Positions 1-9,278 of a stretch of DNA of 64,000 nt are shown in pieces. The position numbers and the translations under genes were made by a program. Under the pieces are notes generated by a model that saw only the letters and a list, made by a program, of their open reading frames with translations, was not told the origin of the DNA and searched no databases. Numbering within the stretch: position 1 is the stretch's first letter; every line of letters starts with the position of its first letter. Origin of the DNA: VXNJ01 sp965249595 (GTDB taxonomy: Bacteria; Chloroflexota; UBA11872; VXNJ01); the NCBI GenBank assembly GCA_965249595.1, contig OZ252242.1, forward strand, positions 1,550,001 through 1,614,000. The letters run 5' to 3'.

Positions 1-2
1 GC

Positions 3-1607
3 GACGACGACATGGTGGTTACCGGAAAACGACACGAATTCTGGTTCGAATACGAGGTGGGTGTCGATGACGCGGGCCGCATAGAGGGTATCGCGATCAC
101 CCTTGCCAGCCGGGCCGGAAACGTCGCCGACCTTTCTTCGGCGGTCCTAAATCGCGCGGTTCTCCATGTCGACAACTGTTATTTCCTCGAAAATGCCGAT
201 ATTCGCGGCTTTCCCTGTCGAACCAACACGGTCTCCAACACCGCTTTTCGTGGATTCGGCGGACCGCAGGGAATGCTGGCCATCGAATCCGTAATCGAAC
301 ACATTGCCTGCGATCGCGGTTTGGATCGCGATGACGTCCGACGCGTCAACTACTACGATGAGGGCGAGCGCAATACGGCCCACTACGGCCAGCCGCTGCG
401 CGACAACCTGATCGTCGAAATAGTCGACGGCGTTTGCGGGACCGCCGACTACGCCGCGCGCAAAGCCGAAATTGCGGAATTTAACCGATCCAACTCGATC
501 GTTAAAAAGGGCATTGCCATGATGCCGGCAAAATTCGGGATCGCCTTCAACGTGCCGCAATTGAACCAGGCCGGCGCCCTGGTCCACGTCTATACCGACG
601 GCAGTGTCCACCTAAGTCACGGCGGCACCGAGATGGGACAGGGCCTTTTGGTCAAGGTGGCCCAGGTCGTCGCCTCCACCTTGCAAATTGACATCGACCG
701 CATCAAGATAACGCCCACCAACACCAGCCGGGTGCCGAACACATCGGCCACCGCAGCGTCCTCGGGATCCGACCTCAACGGCATGGCCGCCCGCGACGCG
801 GCCCGGCAGATCAAGGATCGGATGACCAAGGTGGCCGCCGATCATTTCGGCGTCGGCAAGGGCGATATCGAATTTCGCGGCAATCGGATCTACGGTGGGG
901 CCGGCGAAATGACGTTTGCCGAGTTGGCGCAATTGACCTGGCAAAAAAGGGTTTCCCTGTCGGCGACCGGTTTTTACGCCACGCCCAAGATCGGACGCGA
1001 TGAAAATACCGGCGCCGCGCGCCCATTCCTCTACTACAGCTATGGAGCCGCCGTCACCGAAGTGGCGATTGACACCCTCACCGGGGAGTCACGCGTGCTG
1101 CGGGCCGATATCCTGCAGGACTGCGGATTGTCACTCAATCCGGCAATTGACATGGGTCAAATCGAAGGCGGGTTTGTCCAGGGACTGGGCTGGATGACGA
1201 TGGAAGAGCTTTGGTGGGATGCCGATGGCAGGCTGCTCACCCACGGCCCTTCAACCTATAAGATTCCCGGCAGTCGCGATGTGCCGCCGATATTGAATGT
1301 GCAGATCCTTGGCGATTCGCCCAACCGGGAGCCGACGATTTACCGCTCCAAGGCGATCGGCGAGCCCCCATTGCTGCTTTCGCTTTCGGTCTGGCTCGCC
1401 ATCCGCGATGCCGTGGCCAGCCTGTCCGATCACCGGCTTCTGCCGCGATTGAATCCTCCTGCAACGGCCGAGGCGATCCTGCGGGCCGTCGATGACATTT
1501 ACCGCCGATTGGACCGGACCGATAACGGGCATCCGGGCGAGGTTGAGGTGGCTCTCTCGGCGCTAGTTAGCGCCAGCGGCCCGGCCGGGCGGGGCGATCG
1601 CGCCTAA
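3..1607 (+). CDS. Xanthine dehydrogenase, molybdenum-binding large subunit (5' truncated by window)
   Basis: This is the C-terminal two thirds of the molybdopterin subunit of the xanthine oxidase family, which hydroxylates hypoxanthine or xanthine at the Mo centre. Translation is open from base 3 (Asp-Asp-Asp, then MVVTGKRHEF), so the start lies outside the window; the ATG at 12 is internal. About 535 residues are seen of the usual ~770. Visible motifs: RGFGGPQG about 80 residues after that ATG (substrate-binding Arg region), GGTEMGQG around residue 205 (Mo cofactor binding), and IGEPPLLLS around residue 449 with the catalytic Glu. Downstream it is followed by a convergent minus-strand operon. 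The exact substrate (xanthine or another N-heterocycle or aldehyde) cannot be told from this part alone. Confidence 0.9.
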   Translation, partial: DDDMVVTGKRHEFWFEYEVGVDDAGRIEGIAITLASRAGNVADLSSAVLNRAVLHVDNCYFLENADIRGFPCRTNTVSNTAFRGFGGPQGMLAIESVIEHIACDRGLDRDDVRRVNYYDEGERNTAHYGQPLRDNLIVEIVDGVCGTADYAARKAEIAEFNRSNSIVKKGIAMMPAKFGIAFNVPQLNQAGALVHVYTDGSVHLSHGGTEMGQGLLVKVAQVVASTLQIDIDRIKITPTNTSRVPNTSATAASSGSDLNGMAARDAARQIKDRMTKVAADHFGVGKGDIEFRGNRIYGGAGEMTFAELAQLTWQKRVSLSATGFYATPKIGRDENTGAARPFLYYSYGAAVTEVAIDTLTGESRVLRADILQDCGLSLNPAIDMGQIEGGFVQGLGWMTMEELWWDADGRLLTHGPSTYKIPGSRDVPPILNVQILGDSPNREPTIYRSKAIGEPPLLLSLSVWLAIRDAVASLSDHRLLPRLNPPATAEAILRAVDDIYRRLDRTDNGHPGEVEVALSALVSASGPAGRGDRA

Positions 1608-1649
1608 TTCCGGGCGGTCGGGCATTCGCGGGCCGGCGTCAACTTACCG

Positions 1650-2786
1650 CTAGCACAGCCCGATCTCGTGCGATGAGAGGCATTTGAGACCGTCGGCGGT
1701 AACCAAATAGTTGTGCTCAATTCGGCAGCCCTGGAACGGGTCGCCGAAAACGTGCGGTTCGAAGGTGATCACATCGCCCTCGGTGAGCGTTTCCATGTTG
1801 CCGGCTTGAAAATCAGGCGCTTCGGGATGTTCCAAGCCCAGGGAATGGCCGGCATGCCCCTGCATCTGCTTCCACTGCGGATCGAATTCGGCGATGGCAT
1901 CCGTTTGCGCTTCATAGATCTCATGCGCGGTAGCACCGGGCCGGGCAATGGCCTCCGATGCCCGCATTCCAGCGATAGCGGCGGCCATAGCCTCCTCCTG
2001 GCGGGCGGTGGGTTTACCGCCGATATTGATGGTGTTGGTGATGTCGCAACGGTATCCGTTCATGTAGGGATAGATATCGAGCAGGAGGTTATCGCCAGGT
2101 TCGATAACCCGCTCGGTTGCCGCTCCGCCCTGGCGCATGTGGGGACCGGCTCGGAAATCGCACATCATCACCAACGGCTGCTCAGCCGTCTTGGTGGCCT
2201 CGGCGACGATCTCGGCGTAGAGGTCAATCTCCCTTACCCCGGCGCGGGCCAATTCGCGCGAGGCGGCGTGAAAGCGTTCGCCCACGCCGATGGCGGCCCG
2301 GATGACATTTAATTCATCGGGATCTTTGCGTCGCCGCATCTTGGTAATCACCGGTTCAATATCAACCGGGTCCGCCAACCCGGCGGCGGCGATCGCCGGC
2401 AGATGGGCGCTCTCGATCCCGACCCGCCTGAAACCGGTGAGGGCGTTGGCCGTGGCCAGGGCGGTCTTGGCGGTGCGCGGAACGAGCGGGTCAAATGCCC
2501 GCCATCCTGCGCTTAGCGCCTCACAGCCGGAAGCTTCCAGTACCCTGCCACGGTCGCGGGCAAAACCGTCAAGCACCACCGAGGCCCGGCCATCGGCGTC
2601 AACTATCAAATATTGCGGCGCCCGGTTATGAATGTTGTTGGCGTCGTGGAGAAATCCGGTCAGGTAGTAAACGTGCTCAGGGCGCGAAACCACCACGGCC
2701 TCCAATTGGTGGCCGTTTTCAGCGAGATTTGACAGCAAACGCTCTCGGCGTTGCCGGCAGGCGGCCGGGTCCAGAGTAGGGATCAT
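1650..2786 (-). CDS. M24 family metallopeptidase (Xaa-Pro aminopeptidase/creatinase-like)
   Basis: A 378-residue protein with the two-domain layout of M24 peptidases: an N-terminal creatinase-like domain (SRPEHVYYLTGF) and a pita-bread catalytic domain. Metal ligands visible: two Asp in LLLDIYPYMNGYRCDIT, the His in GHAGHSLGLEHPE, Glu in ITFEPHVF and Glu in CRIEHNYLV. It probably removes N-terminal residues before proline or acts on a related amidated substrate in the cytoplasm. The ATG overlaps the stop of the lpd gene (ATGA) and a GGAAGGG ribosome site lies 8 bases upstream, so it is the last gene of the pyruvate dehydrogenase operon. Its role in that operon is unclear; it may simply be co-transcribed. 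Confidence 0.88.
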   Translation of the reverse strand: MIPTLDPAACRQRRERLLSNLAENGHQLEAVVVSRPEHVYYLTGFLHDANNIHNRAPQYLIVDADGRASVVLDGFARDRGRVLEASGCEALSAGWRAFDPLVPRTAKTALATANALTGFRRVGIESAHLPAIAAAGLADPVDIEPVITKMRRRKDPDELNVIRAAIGVGERFHAASRELARAGVREIDLYAEIVAEATKTAEQPLVMMCDFRAGPHMRQGGAATERVIEPGDNLLLDIYPYMNGYRCDITNTINIGGKPTARQEEAMAAAIAGMRASEAIARPGATAHEIYEAQTDAIAEFDPQWKQMQGHAGHSLGLEHPEAPDFQAGNMETLTEGDVITFEPHVFGDPFQGCRIEHNYLVTADGLKCLSSHEIGLC

Positions 2787-4198
2787 TTGGCAACCCTTCC
2801 CATGTAGTGGGGACTTGCTCCGTAGAAAACCTCAGCGGCTTCCATTACGGTCTCAGAAACCGTTGGATGCGGATGGATAGAGTGGGCCACCTCATTGACA
2901 AGGGCCCCCATTTCAATCGCAATAACCTGGGCCGCAATCAGTTCGCCGGCCCCTGCGCCAACGATTCCGGCGCCCAGGACGCGCTCGTCAACCGGGTCGA
3001 TGATCAGCTTGGTTAGCCCTTCGGTGCGCCCGATCGCGGTCGCCCGCCCGGAAGCCGCCCATGGAAATCGCACGATTCGGATTTCCCGCCCGTTGGCGCG
3101 CGCTTCGGTCTCGGTCAACCCGGTCCAGGCGATTTCGGGATCGGTGAAGACCACCGCCGGAATGGCGGCGTGGTCAAAGGTGTTGGGGTGGCCGGCGATC
3201 GCATCCACGGCCACGCGGGCTTCGGCGGTCGCCTTGTGGGCCAGCATGGCCCCGCCCACCACGTCGCCGATTGCAAAAACGGCGCCGTTGTCGGTGCGTT
3301 GCTGGGCGTCAACTTTGATAAATCCCTGGGCGCTGGTCGACACTGCGACTGACTCCAGGTTCAAATCAGCGCTGTTGGGCTTGCGGCCGACCGCCACCAA
3401 CACGCGGTCGAAGGTGGCCGGCGGGACGGGGGCGTCCTCACCCAGGAATACCACCCGAACACTTTCATCAGACGGCGTGGCGGAAATGACCCGGGTACGC
3501 AGAAGAATCTGCTGGAAATTTGCCTGCAATCGCTTCTGCAGGGGCCGGACCAGATCGCGGTCGGCGCCGGGCAGCAGGCCGGCGGTCATCTCAACCACGG
3601 TTACCCGGGTTCCCAAGGCGGCATAGACCGAACCCAGTTCCAAGCCGATGTAACCGCCGCCGACAACCAGCAGGTTGGCCGGTGGGCCTTCGATATCCAG
3701 CGCCGAAGTCGAATCGAGGATGTTGGGGTGAGCGTGATCAAACATCGGCAGGCGGGCCGGCGACGAACCGGTGGCGATGATCGCTCGGTCGTATTCGATC
3801 AGGCCGGCTTCGGCCCCATCGACTGACAATTTGCCCACGCCGGCAAACCGGGCACGGCCGCAGACGACCTTTACCTTGTGGGCCCGGGCCAGCTGGGCAA
3901 CGCCGCCCGACATCTGCCCAATGACCTTGTCTTTCCAGGACAACAGCTGCTCGATGGCAATTGATGGTTCGCCGAATTCAATCCCGAATTGCTTGGCCTC
4001 GGCCGCCGTGGCCATCACGTCGGCCGCGTGCAAGAGCGTCTTTGACGGAATGCAGCCGCAGCGCAGACAGACTCCACCGAGTTGTTCGTGCTCGTCGATC
4101 AAGGTGACATCGAATCCGGCCTTGGCGGCGCCAAAGGCGGCGGGATAGCCACCTGGGCCGGCCCCGATTACGACAACCCGCAAAGGGCGTTCACTCAT
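2783..4198 (-). CDS. lpdA: Dihydrolipoyl dehydrogenase (E3)
   Basis: Flavoprotein E3 of the pyruvate dehydrogenase complex; it reoxidises dihydrolipoyl groups of E2 with NAD+. Motifs: FAD Rossmann fold VIGAGPGGYPAAFGA at the N-terminus, the redox disulfide in GGVCLRCGCIPSKT (Cys about 44 and 49), the NAD-binding GGGYIGLELGSVYAALG, and the C-terminal catalytic His-Glu in HPHPTVSET. An extra Cys sits between the redox pair (CLRCGC instead of the usual CLNVGC), which is uncommon. The ATG at 4198 has AAGAGAG upstream; a TTG six bases further up (4204) is possible. It lies 24 bp behind aceF and overlaps the next gene by 4 bp. Confidence 0.95.
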   Translation of the reverse strand: MSERPLRVVVIGAGPGGYPAAFGAAKAGFDVTLIDEHEQLGGVCLRCGCIPSKTLLHAADVMATAAEAKQFGIEFGEPSIAIEQLLSWKDKVIGQMSGGVAQLARAHKVKVVCGRARFAGVGKLSVDGAEAGLIEYDRAIIATGSSPARLPMFDHAHPNILDSTSALDIEGPPANLLVVGGGYIGLELGSVYAALGTRVTVVEMTAGLLPGADRDLVRPLQKRLQANFQQILLRTRVISATPSDESVRVVFLGEDAPVPPATFDRVLVAVGRKPNSADLNLESVAVSTSAQGFIKVDAQQRTDNGAVFAIGDVVGGAMLAHKATAEARVAVDAIAGHPNTFDHAAIPAVVFTDPEIAWTGLTETEARANGREIRIVRFPWAASGRATAIGRTEGLTKLIIDPVDERVLGAGIVGAGAGELIAAQVIAIEMGALVNEVAHSIHPHPTVSETVMEAAEVFYGASPHYMGRVAK

Positions 4199-4222
4199 CG
4201 GCAATCTCTCTTAAAAGGTGTA

Positions 4223-5491
4223 TTAGGCAAGCCCGGGATCAGCCAGGCCATCAATTAAGGCTTTTAAAAATCGGGCCCCGTCGGCCCCGTCAATGGCGCG
4301 GTGATCGATGGAGAGCGAAAGCGGCATCGTCAGGCGCGGTTCAAACCTGTCATCGTGCCAGACCGGGCTATTGGCGGCTGCGCCAACACCGAGGATCGCC
4401 ACTTCCGGCGGATTGATGATCGGCGTAAATTCACCGATCCCTAAGGTCCCCAGGTTGGTGATCGTGAAACTGGCCCCAGTCAGTTCGTCGGGGGTAATCT
4501 TGCCGTCGCGGGCGCGAGTGGCCAAATCTGCCAATTCTTCGCCCAGTTGTGAAAGCGATTTGGAGTCGGCCGCCCGGATCACCGGTACGACGAGGCCGCG
4601 CTCGGTGTCGGCGGCCACGCCGATGTTCCAGTAGTGCTTTAGGACCAACTGGCCGGCGGCGGCGTCGAAGCTGGAGTTGAGGTTCGGCTGCTCCTTGAGA
4701 GCGATGACCACTTGCTCGATCAGCGCCGCGGTGATGCTCACGGAGCGGCCGGCGGCTTTCAATTGCCGCCGCTGCCGGTTCAATTTAGTGATATCGGCCT
4801 GGGCGTTCAAGGTCACGTGGGGGATCGATTGCCACGATGTCGACAGGTTGCGGGCGATGGTCCGCCGCAGGCGCGAGAGCCCTTGCTCGGTGACCGGACC
4901 AAAAGCTGAGAAGTCCGGTAGCGGTTCTGCCGGCGCGGGCTTGGCCGGGCCGGCTGCGGCGTGGCGGGCGTGGGCCTTTACATCTTCGGGCGAGATTCGC
5001 CCACCGGGACCGGATCCGGCCACCTGGTAGATGTTCACGCCGATTTCACGGGCCAAGCCGCGTACGCTGGGCGATGCAAAAACCGGTCCCTGGCCGTCGA
5101 GAGGAATCGAAGGTGTGGCCGCCGGGGCCGAGGGGCGCCGGGGTGGGCGCGCCGGGCGATAGCCGGGTCCACTCGGAGCAGTCGGTGCGGTGGTGGTCTG
5201 GGTCTGCGGCGACTGCGTCGGCGTGGCGGTGGTTTCTCTGGCCGCCGGGGCTTCGGCTTCTATCTCCAGGATCGGTTGGCCCGATCCAATCTGGGCGCCG
5301 GGCTCCACCAGCAGGCGGGTAATGCGGCCGGCCAGGGAAGAAGGAACTTCCACCGTCGCCTTGTCGGTCTCAACTTCTATCACCGCTTGCTCAATGGTTA
5401 CGGTCTGGCCTTCACTAACTAAGACCTTTAGCACATCGGCCTCGACGACGCCCTCGCCGAGGGACGGCATCTTCAGTTCTTCAATCGCCAT
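4223..5491 (-). CDS. aceF: Dihydrolipoamide acetyltransferase (E2) of pyruvate dehydrogenase
   Basis: E2 core of the pyruvate dehydrogenase complex, 422 residues, moving acetyl groups from E1 to CoA. Domains in order: one lipoyl domain at residues 1-77 with the lipoylated Lys44 in VETDKATVEV; a Pro/Ala/Thr-rich linker about 80-130; an E3/E1-binding domain about 137-175 (SPSVRGLAREIGVN, GSGPGGRISPEDV); and the acyltransferase domain with the catalytic HRAIDGADG near residue 398. Having one lipoyl domain differs from the two or three of enteric AceF, although the E1 is of the same homodimeric class. It sits 33 bp behind aceE in the same direction. Confidence 0.95.
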   Translation of the reverse strand: MAIEELKMPSLGEGVVEADVLKVLVSEGQTVTIEQAVIEVETDKATVEVPSSLAGRITRLLVEPGAQIGSGQPILEIEAEAPAARETTATPTQSPQTQTTTAPTAPSGPGYRPARPPRRPSAPAATPSIPLDGQGPVFASPSVRGLAREIGVNIYQVAGSGPGGRISPEDVKAHARHAAAGPAKPAPAEPLPDFSAFGPVTEQGLSRLRRTIARNLSTSWQSIPHVTLNAQADITKLNRQRRQLKAAGRSVSITAALIEQVVIALKEQPNLNSSFDAAAGQLVLKHYWNIGVAADTERGLVVPVIRAADSKSLSQLGEELADLATRARDGKITPDELTGASFTITNLGTLGIGEFTPIINPPEVAILGVGAAANSPVWHDDRFEPRLTMPLSLSIDHRAIDGADGARFLKALIDGLADPGLA

Positions 5492-5524
5492 CGACGGCCA
5501 ATTCCGGGGTGATCTCGGCGCGGT

Positions 5525-8245
5525 TCATATGGTGACCGGGTTGGCCTTTTCGGGGTCGATTTGAAATTGGGCAATGGCGGCCCGCGCCAGTGACGTTTCC
5601 ACGTCGCCGCGTTTGGCCAACTCGCCCAGCGCTGCCACCACCACGTAACGGTAATCGATTTCGAAGAAATCTCGCAATTCGTCGCGTGCTTCGGAGCGTC
5701 CGAATCCGTCGGTCCCCAGGGCCAAGAGCGGGCCGGGGCACCAGCGGCCGAGGCTATCCACCATCGACTTTACATAATCGGAAGTGGCAACCGTAACCCG
5801 GGGCTTCTCGCCCAGGCATTGGCGTATGTACGGAATCTTGGGCTGTTCGGCGGGATGGAGCATGTTCCAGCGCTCTGCCGCATTGGCCTCGCGGGCCAGT
5901 TCGGACAGGCTGGTCGCCGACCAGACGTCGGCTCCCACATCGAAACGATCGGCCAATGTCCGCTGGGCCTTGAGCGCTTCGTTTAAGAGCGATCCGCTGC
6001 CCAGGAGGTTGATCTGGATCGGCGCATCCGGGATCGGCGAAGAGGAGAACTCATACAGCCCGCGGACGATGCCGTCCTTGCCGGATGAATCCAGGTCCAT
6101 AGTCGGCTGGTGGTAGTTTTCATTGCCCACCGTCAGGTAGTAGAAGATCTCCTCGTTGTCCTCGTACATGCGGCGGATGCCGTCCTGAATGATCACCGCG
6201 ATCTCGTAGGCATAGGCCGGATCGTAGCTGCGCAGATTGGGAACCGCCGAGGCCAGCAGGTGGCTGTGGCCGTCCTGATGTTGAAGTCCCTCACCGGCCA
6301 GTGTGGTGCGGCCCGCGGTGCCGCCGACTAAAAACCCTCGGGTGCGCGAGTCGCCCGCCGCCCAGACCATGTCGCCGACGCGTTGCATCCCGAACATCGA
6401 GTAATAGGTGTAGAACGGGATCATCGGCTGACCAAATGTCGACAACGCCGTACCGGCGGCGATGAACGAGGCCATTGCACCGGCTTCGTTGATGCCTTCC
6501 TGGAGGATCTGGCCGTCGGTCGATTCGTGGTAGCGCAACAGGCTGGCCGAATCGACCGGTTCGTAACGCTGCCCGACCGGCGAGAAGATCCCGCACTGGC
6601 GGAAGAGCGCTTCCATTCCAAACGTACGGGCTTCATCGGGCACGATTGGCACGATGTAGCGCCCCAACTCGGGATCGCGCAACAGCTTGGCCAGGATTCG
6701 AACGTAGGCCATCGTGGTGGAGGCGCTGCGGTCTCCGGACCCCTCCAGGAATTCGGCCATGAATTCGTCGCTGGGTGCCGAAATGCTGCTGGGCTTTACC
6801 GTCCGCCGGGGAACCGAACCGCCCAATAGCCGCCGCCGTTCCTTCATATAGGTAATTTCAATGCCGTCATCGTCGGGCCGGTAGAAGTCCAACCCGGAGG
6901 CGATCTCGTCGGAGATCGGTATGTCAAAACGATCGCGGAAGGCCAGCAACTCGTCGACGTTGAGCTTCTTCTGCTGGTGCGTGATGTTGCGGCCTTCACC
7001 GGCCTCGCCTAAGCCGTAGCCCTTGACCGTGCGGGCCAGTATCACCGTCGGGGCACCGCGGTTGCGCATCGCTTGGCGGTAGGCCGCGTAGACCTTTTGC
7101 GGGTCGTGCCCGCCGAGGTTGAGGCGCCAGAGCTGGTCGTCAGTTTTGTCGGCCACCAACCGGGCCAGCTCAGGATCGGCATTCCAAAAATGCTCGCGCA
7201 AATATGCGCCGTCGGATACCGAATATTTTTGAAAATCGCCGTCGACGATATCGTTTAGCCGCCGGGCGATCAGGCCCTTCGTATCGCGCTCAAACAGCTC
7301 GTCCCAATCAGAACCCCAGATCACCTTGATGACGTTCCAGCCGACACCGCGGAATATGGCTTCGAGCTCCTGGATGATCTTGGAATTACCGCGCACCGGG
7401 CCGTCGAGCCGCTGCAGATTGCAATTGACAACCCAGATCAGGTTGTCAAGCAAAGCGCGGGTGGCCAGAGAAATTCCGGCCAGGCTCTCCGGTTCGTCGA
7501 TCTCGCCGTCGCCGACGAAGGCCCAGATCTTGCGATTGGAGGGATCAGTCAGCCCGCGTGCTTCCAGGTAACGGGCAAAGCGGGCCTGGTAAATCGACAT
7601 CAATGGACCCAGGCCCATCGACACGGTGGGGAAATTCCAAAAGTCGGGCATGAGCCAGGGGTGCGGATAGGAGGAGAGGCCGGGCTGGTCCTGCAGCTCG
7701 CGCCGGAAGTTGGTCAGGTGGCTCTCGTTGAGCCGACCCTCCATGAAGGCGCGCGCGTAAATGCCGGGCGAGGAATGCCCCTGGAAGTAGACCAGGTCGC
7801 CGCCGGACGGGTCGTCGGATCCCTTGAAAAAGTGGTTCTGGGCGACTTCCAAAAGGGTGGCGGCCGAGGCGAACGTTGAGATGTGCCCGCCGATACCGTC
7901 AGATTCCATATTCGCTTTCACGACCATGGCCATGGCGTTCCAGCGGATGTAGCTCTTTATCCGCCGCTCGAGGGCCTGGTTGCCCGGGTACTCCGGTTGG
8001 AGATGAACCGGAATCGTGTTTACATACGGAGTATTTAGCGCTTCGGGCGACCAGACGCCGGCCTGCTGGGCATAGATTTGGAGGTCCTCGAGGAGTCGCT
8101 TAACGCGGTCGGGACCGCGAGCGTGCAGGACATCGTGGAGCGCTGAGGTCCAGTCTGCCAACTCGAGATCGTCGATCGTTGAGAAACCATTGGCGGCGGT
8201 CTGAGGGTCGGTCGGCATCGATTCAATCGATATCTGTCGCGTCAC
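5525..8245 (-). CDS. aceE: Pyruvate dehydrogenase E1 component, homodimeric type
   Basis: Thiamin-diphosphate-dependent E1 that decarboxylates pyruvate and acetylates the E2 lipoyl group. At about 906 residues it has the length of the AceE (alpha2) class rather than the split alpha/beta E1. The ThDP/Mg motif GDGEIDEPES...NCNLQRLDGPV is visible near residues 240-285, together with the AceE signatures YFQGHSSPGIYARAFMEGRL and NITHQQKKLN. GTG at 8245 is the furthest start; ATG at 8218 (MPTDPQTAANG) is an alternative, and neither has a strong ribosome site. It is first in the operon aceE-aceF-lpd-M24 peptidase and diverges from lipB across 89 bp, so control may be shared with lipoate attachment. 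Confidence 0.96.
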   Translation of the reverse strand: MTRQISIESMPTDPQTAANGFSTIDDLELADWTSALHDVLHARGPDRVKRLLEDLQIYAQQAGVWSPEALNTPYVNTIPVHLQPEYPGNQALERRIKSYIRWNAMAMVVKANMESDGIGGHISTFASAATLLEVAQNHFFKGSDDPSGGDLVYFQGHSSPGIYARAFMEGRLNESHLTNFRRELQDQPGLSSYPHPWLMPDFWNFPTVSMGLGPLMSIYQARFARYLEARGLTDPSNRKIWAFVGDGEIDEPESLAGISLATRALLDNLIWVVNCNLQRLDGPVRGNSKIIQELEAIFRGVGWNVIKVIWGSDWDELFERDTKGLIARRLNDIVDGDFQKYSVSDGAYLREHFWNADPELARLVADKTDDQLWRLNLGGHDPQKVYAAYRQAMRNRGAPTVILARTVKGYGLGEAGEGRNITHQQKKLNVDELLAFRDRFDIPISDEIASGLDFYRPDDDGIEITYMKERRRLLGGSVPRRTVKPSSISAPSDEFMAEFLEGSGDRSASTTMAYVRILAKLLRDPELGRYIVPIVPDEARTFGMEALFRQCGIFSPVGQRYEPVDSASLLRYHESTDGQILQEGINEAGAMASFIAAGTALSTFGQPMIPFYTYYSMFGMQRVGDMVWAAGDSRTRGFLVGGTAGRTTLAGEGLQHQDGHSHLLASAVPNLRSYDPAYAYEIAVIIQDGIRRMYEDNEEIFYYLTVGNENYHQPTMDLDSSGKDGIVRGLYEFSSSPIPDAPIQINLLGSGSLLNEALKAQRTLADRFDVGADVWSATSLSELAREANAAERWNMLHPAEQPKIPYIRQCLGEKPRVTVATSDYVKSMVDSLGRWCPGPLLALGTDGFGRSEARDELRDFFEIDYRYVVVAALGELAKRGDVETSLARAAIAQFQIDPEKANPVTI

Positions 8246-8334
8246 CCGGACAGGTTGGGATTTATCTTCAGAAATAATGTTAATTGGATTCCGGGTCGCT
8301 CAGAATCGAATCGAACGACCGTTGAGACATTCCC

Positions 8335-8991
8335 ATGCGTGACTTAATCGTGACCCGCCTGGGTCGCATACCCTACCGCCAGGGTCTCACCTGGCAGTTT
8401 CGGACTGCCGACTCGGTTCGCGCCGGGTCGAGCGCCGACGTCCTGGGATTGCTCGAGCACGATCCGGTCTATACGATGGGTGCGCGCGGCGGGCGCGGCA
8501 GCCTGCTGGCCGACGAAGCCGAGTTGGCGAAATCGGGCATTGAAGTGGTCGATGTCGATCGGGGCGGCGACATCACCTACCATGGCCCCGGCCAACTGGT
8601 CGCCTATCCGATCCTGCGGTTGGCCGATCTGGGGATCGGACCGTCCGACTACGTGCACCGCCTAGAGGACGTAATTGTGGGCGTGCTGGCCGAATTCGGC
8701 ATCGTAGGCGCGGCCGACCCTCACCGGCCCGGGGTTTGGACCGACGGCGGCAAGATAGCCGCGGTCGGGGTCCGTTGCCAACGCGGCGTCACAAGACACG
8801 GGATAGCCATAAACGTCGAACTGGATCTGAAGCCGTTCTCCTCAATCGTCCCCTGCGGGCTCAGTGGAATCGCCGTTACATCGCTTTCCCAGGTGAGGGG
8901 GCGAACCATTCCGATGGCGGCCGTAGAGAGCAGTTTTGAAGCCCAATTCGCCGGCAATTTCGGATATCGGATGGACCCGGACCGCAATTGA
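8335..8991 (+). CDS. lipB: Lipoyl(octanoyl) transferase
   Basis: Transfers octanoyl from acyl carrier protein to the lipoyl domains of 2-oxoacid dehydrogenases, the first step of de novo lipoate synthesis. It is 218 residues long, typical for LipB. The family motif RGGDITYHGPGQL is at residues 77-88 (His83). The Lys of the Lys/Cys dyad is in VWTDGGKIAAVG (about Lys140) and the Cys in IVPCGLSG (about Cys174). It is placed head to head with aceE, whose partner E2 is its substrate, which supports both calls. I see no lipA in the window. Confidence 0.95.
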   Translation: MRDLIVTRLGRIPYRQGLTWQFRTADSVRAGSSADVLGLLEHDPVYTMGARGGRGSLLADEAELAKSGIEVVDVDRGGDITYHGPGQLVAYPILRLADLGIGPSDYVHRLEDVIVGVLAEFGIVGAADPHRPGVWTDGGKIAAVGVRCQRGVTRHGIAINVELDLKPFSSIVPCGLSGIAVTSLSQVRGRTIPMAAVESSFEAQFAGNFGYRMDPDRN

Positions 8992-9278
8992 AGGCAGCCG
9001 TCGGCCTATCCAATTTGTTGGGGCCGAGTGAATCGACGGTCTAGGCCGGGTGAAGTGATATGTCGGGCCCGGTTGAAACCTATAATTGAGCCGCCAACGG
9101 TGGCTGGGCGATATCGATCTCGTAACCTAAGAACCGGCTTTTGCGCAGGTTTGCTAAGGGCCGACCCAAGGGCCTAGCTACGCGAAGAATTGCCCTACGG
9201 TCGTCGCCGGCATGAAACACACTCGGTACCGATTGGATTTTTGCGATTGTTCAGCTTTGAAATTGCCGGACTCCCAAG
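8992..9278. other. Intergenic region before ABC exporter operon
   Basis: About 290 bp without a convincing gene. A consensus TATAAT hexamer lies at 9081-9086 on the plus strand, with no good -35 at 17 bp. It could be the -10 element of a promoter for the ABC operon starting at 9279, leaving a leader of about 190 bases. No terminator hairpin with a T-run was found after lipB. Confidence 0.3.

Noticed and set aside
147..8226. Many open frames on the strand opposite to the xdh and PDH genes
   Set aside because: They are mirror frames of GC-rich coding sequence: they overlap strong genes fully and have no family pattern.
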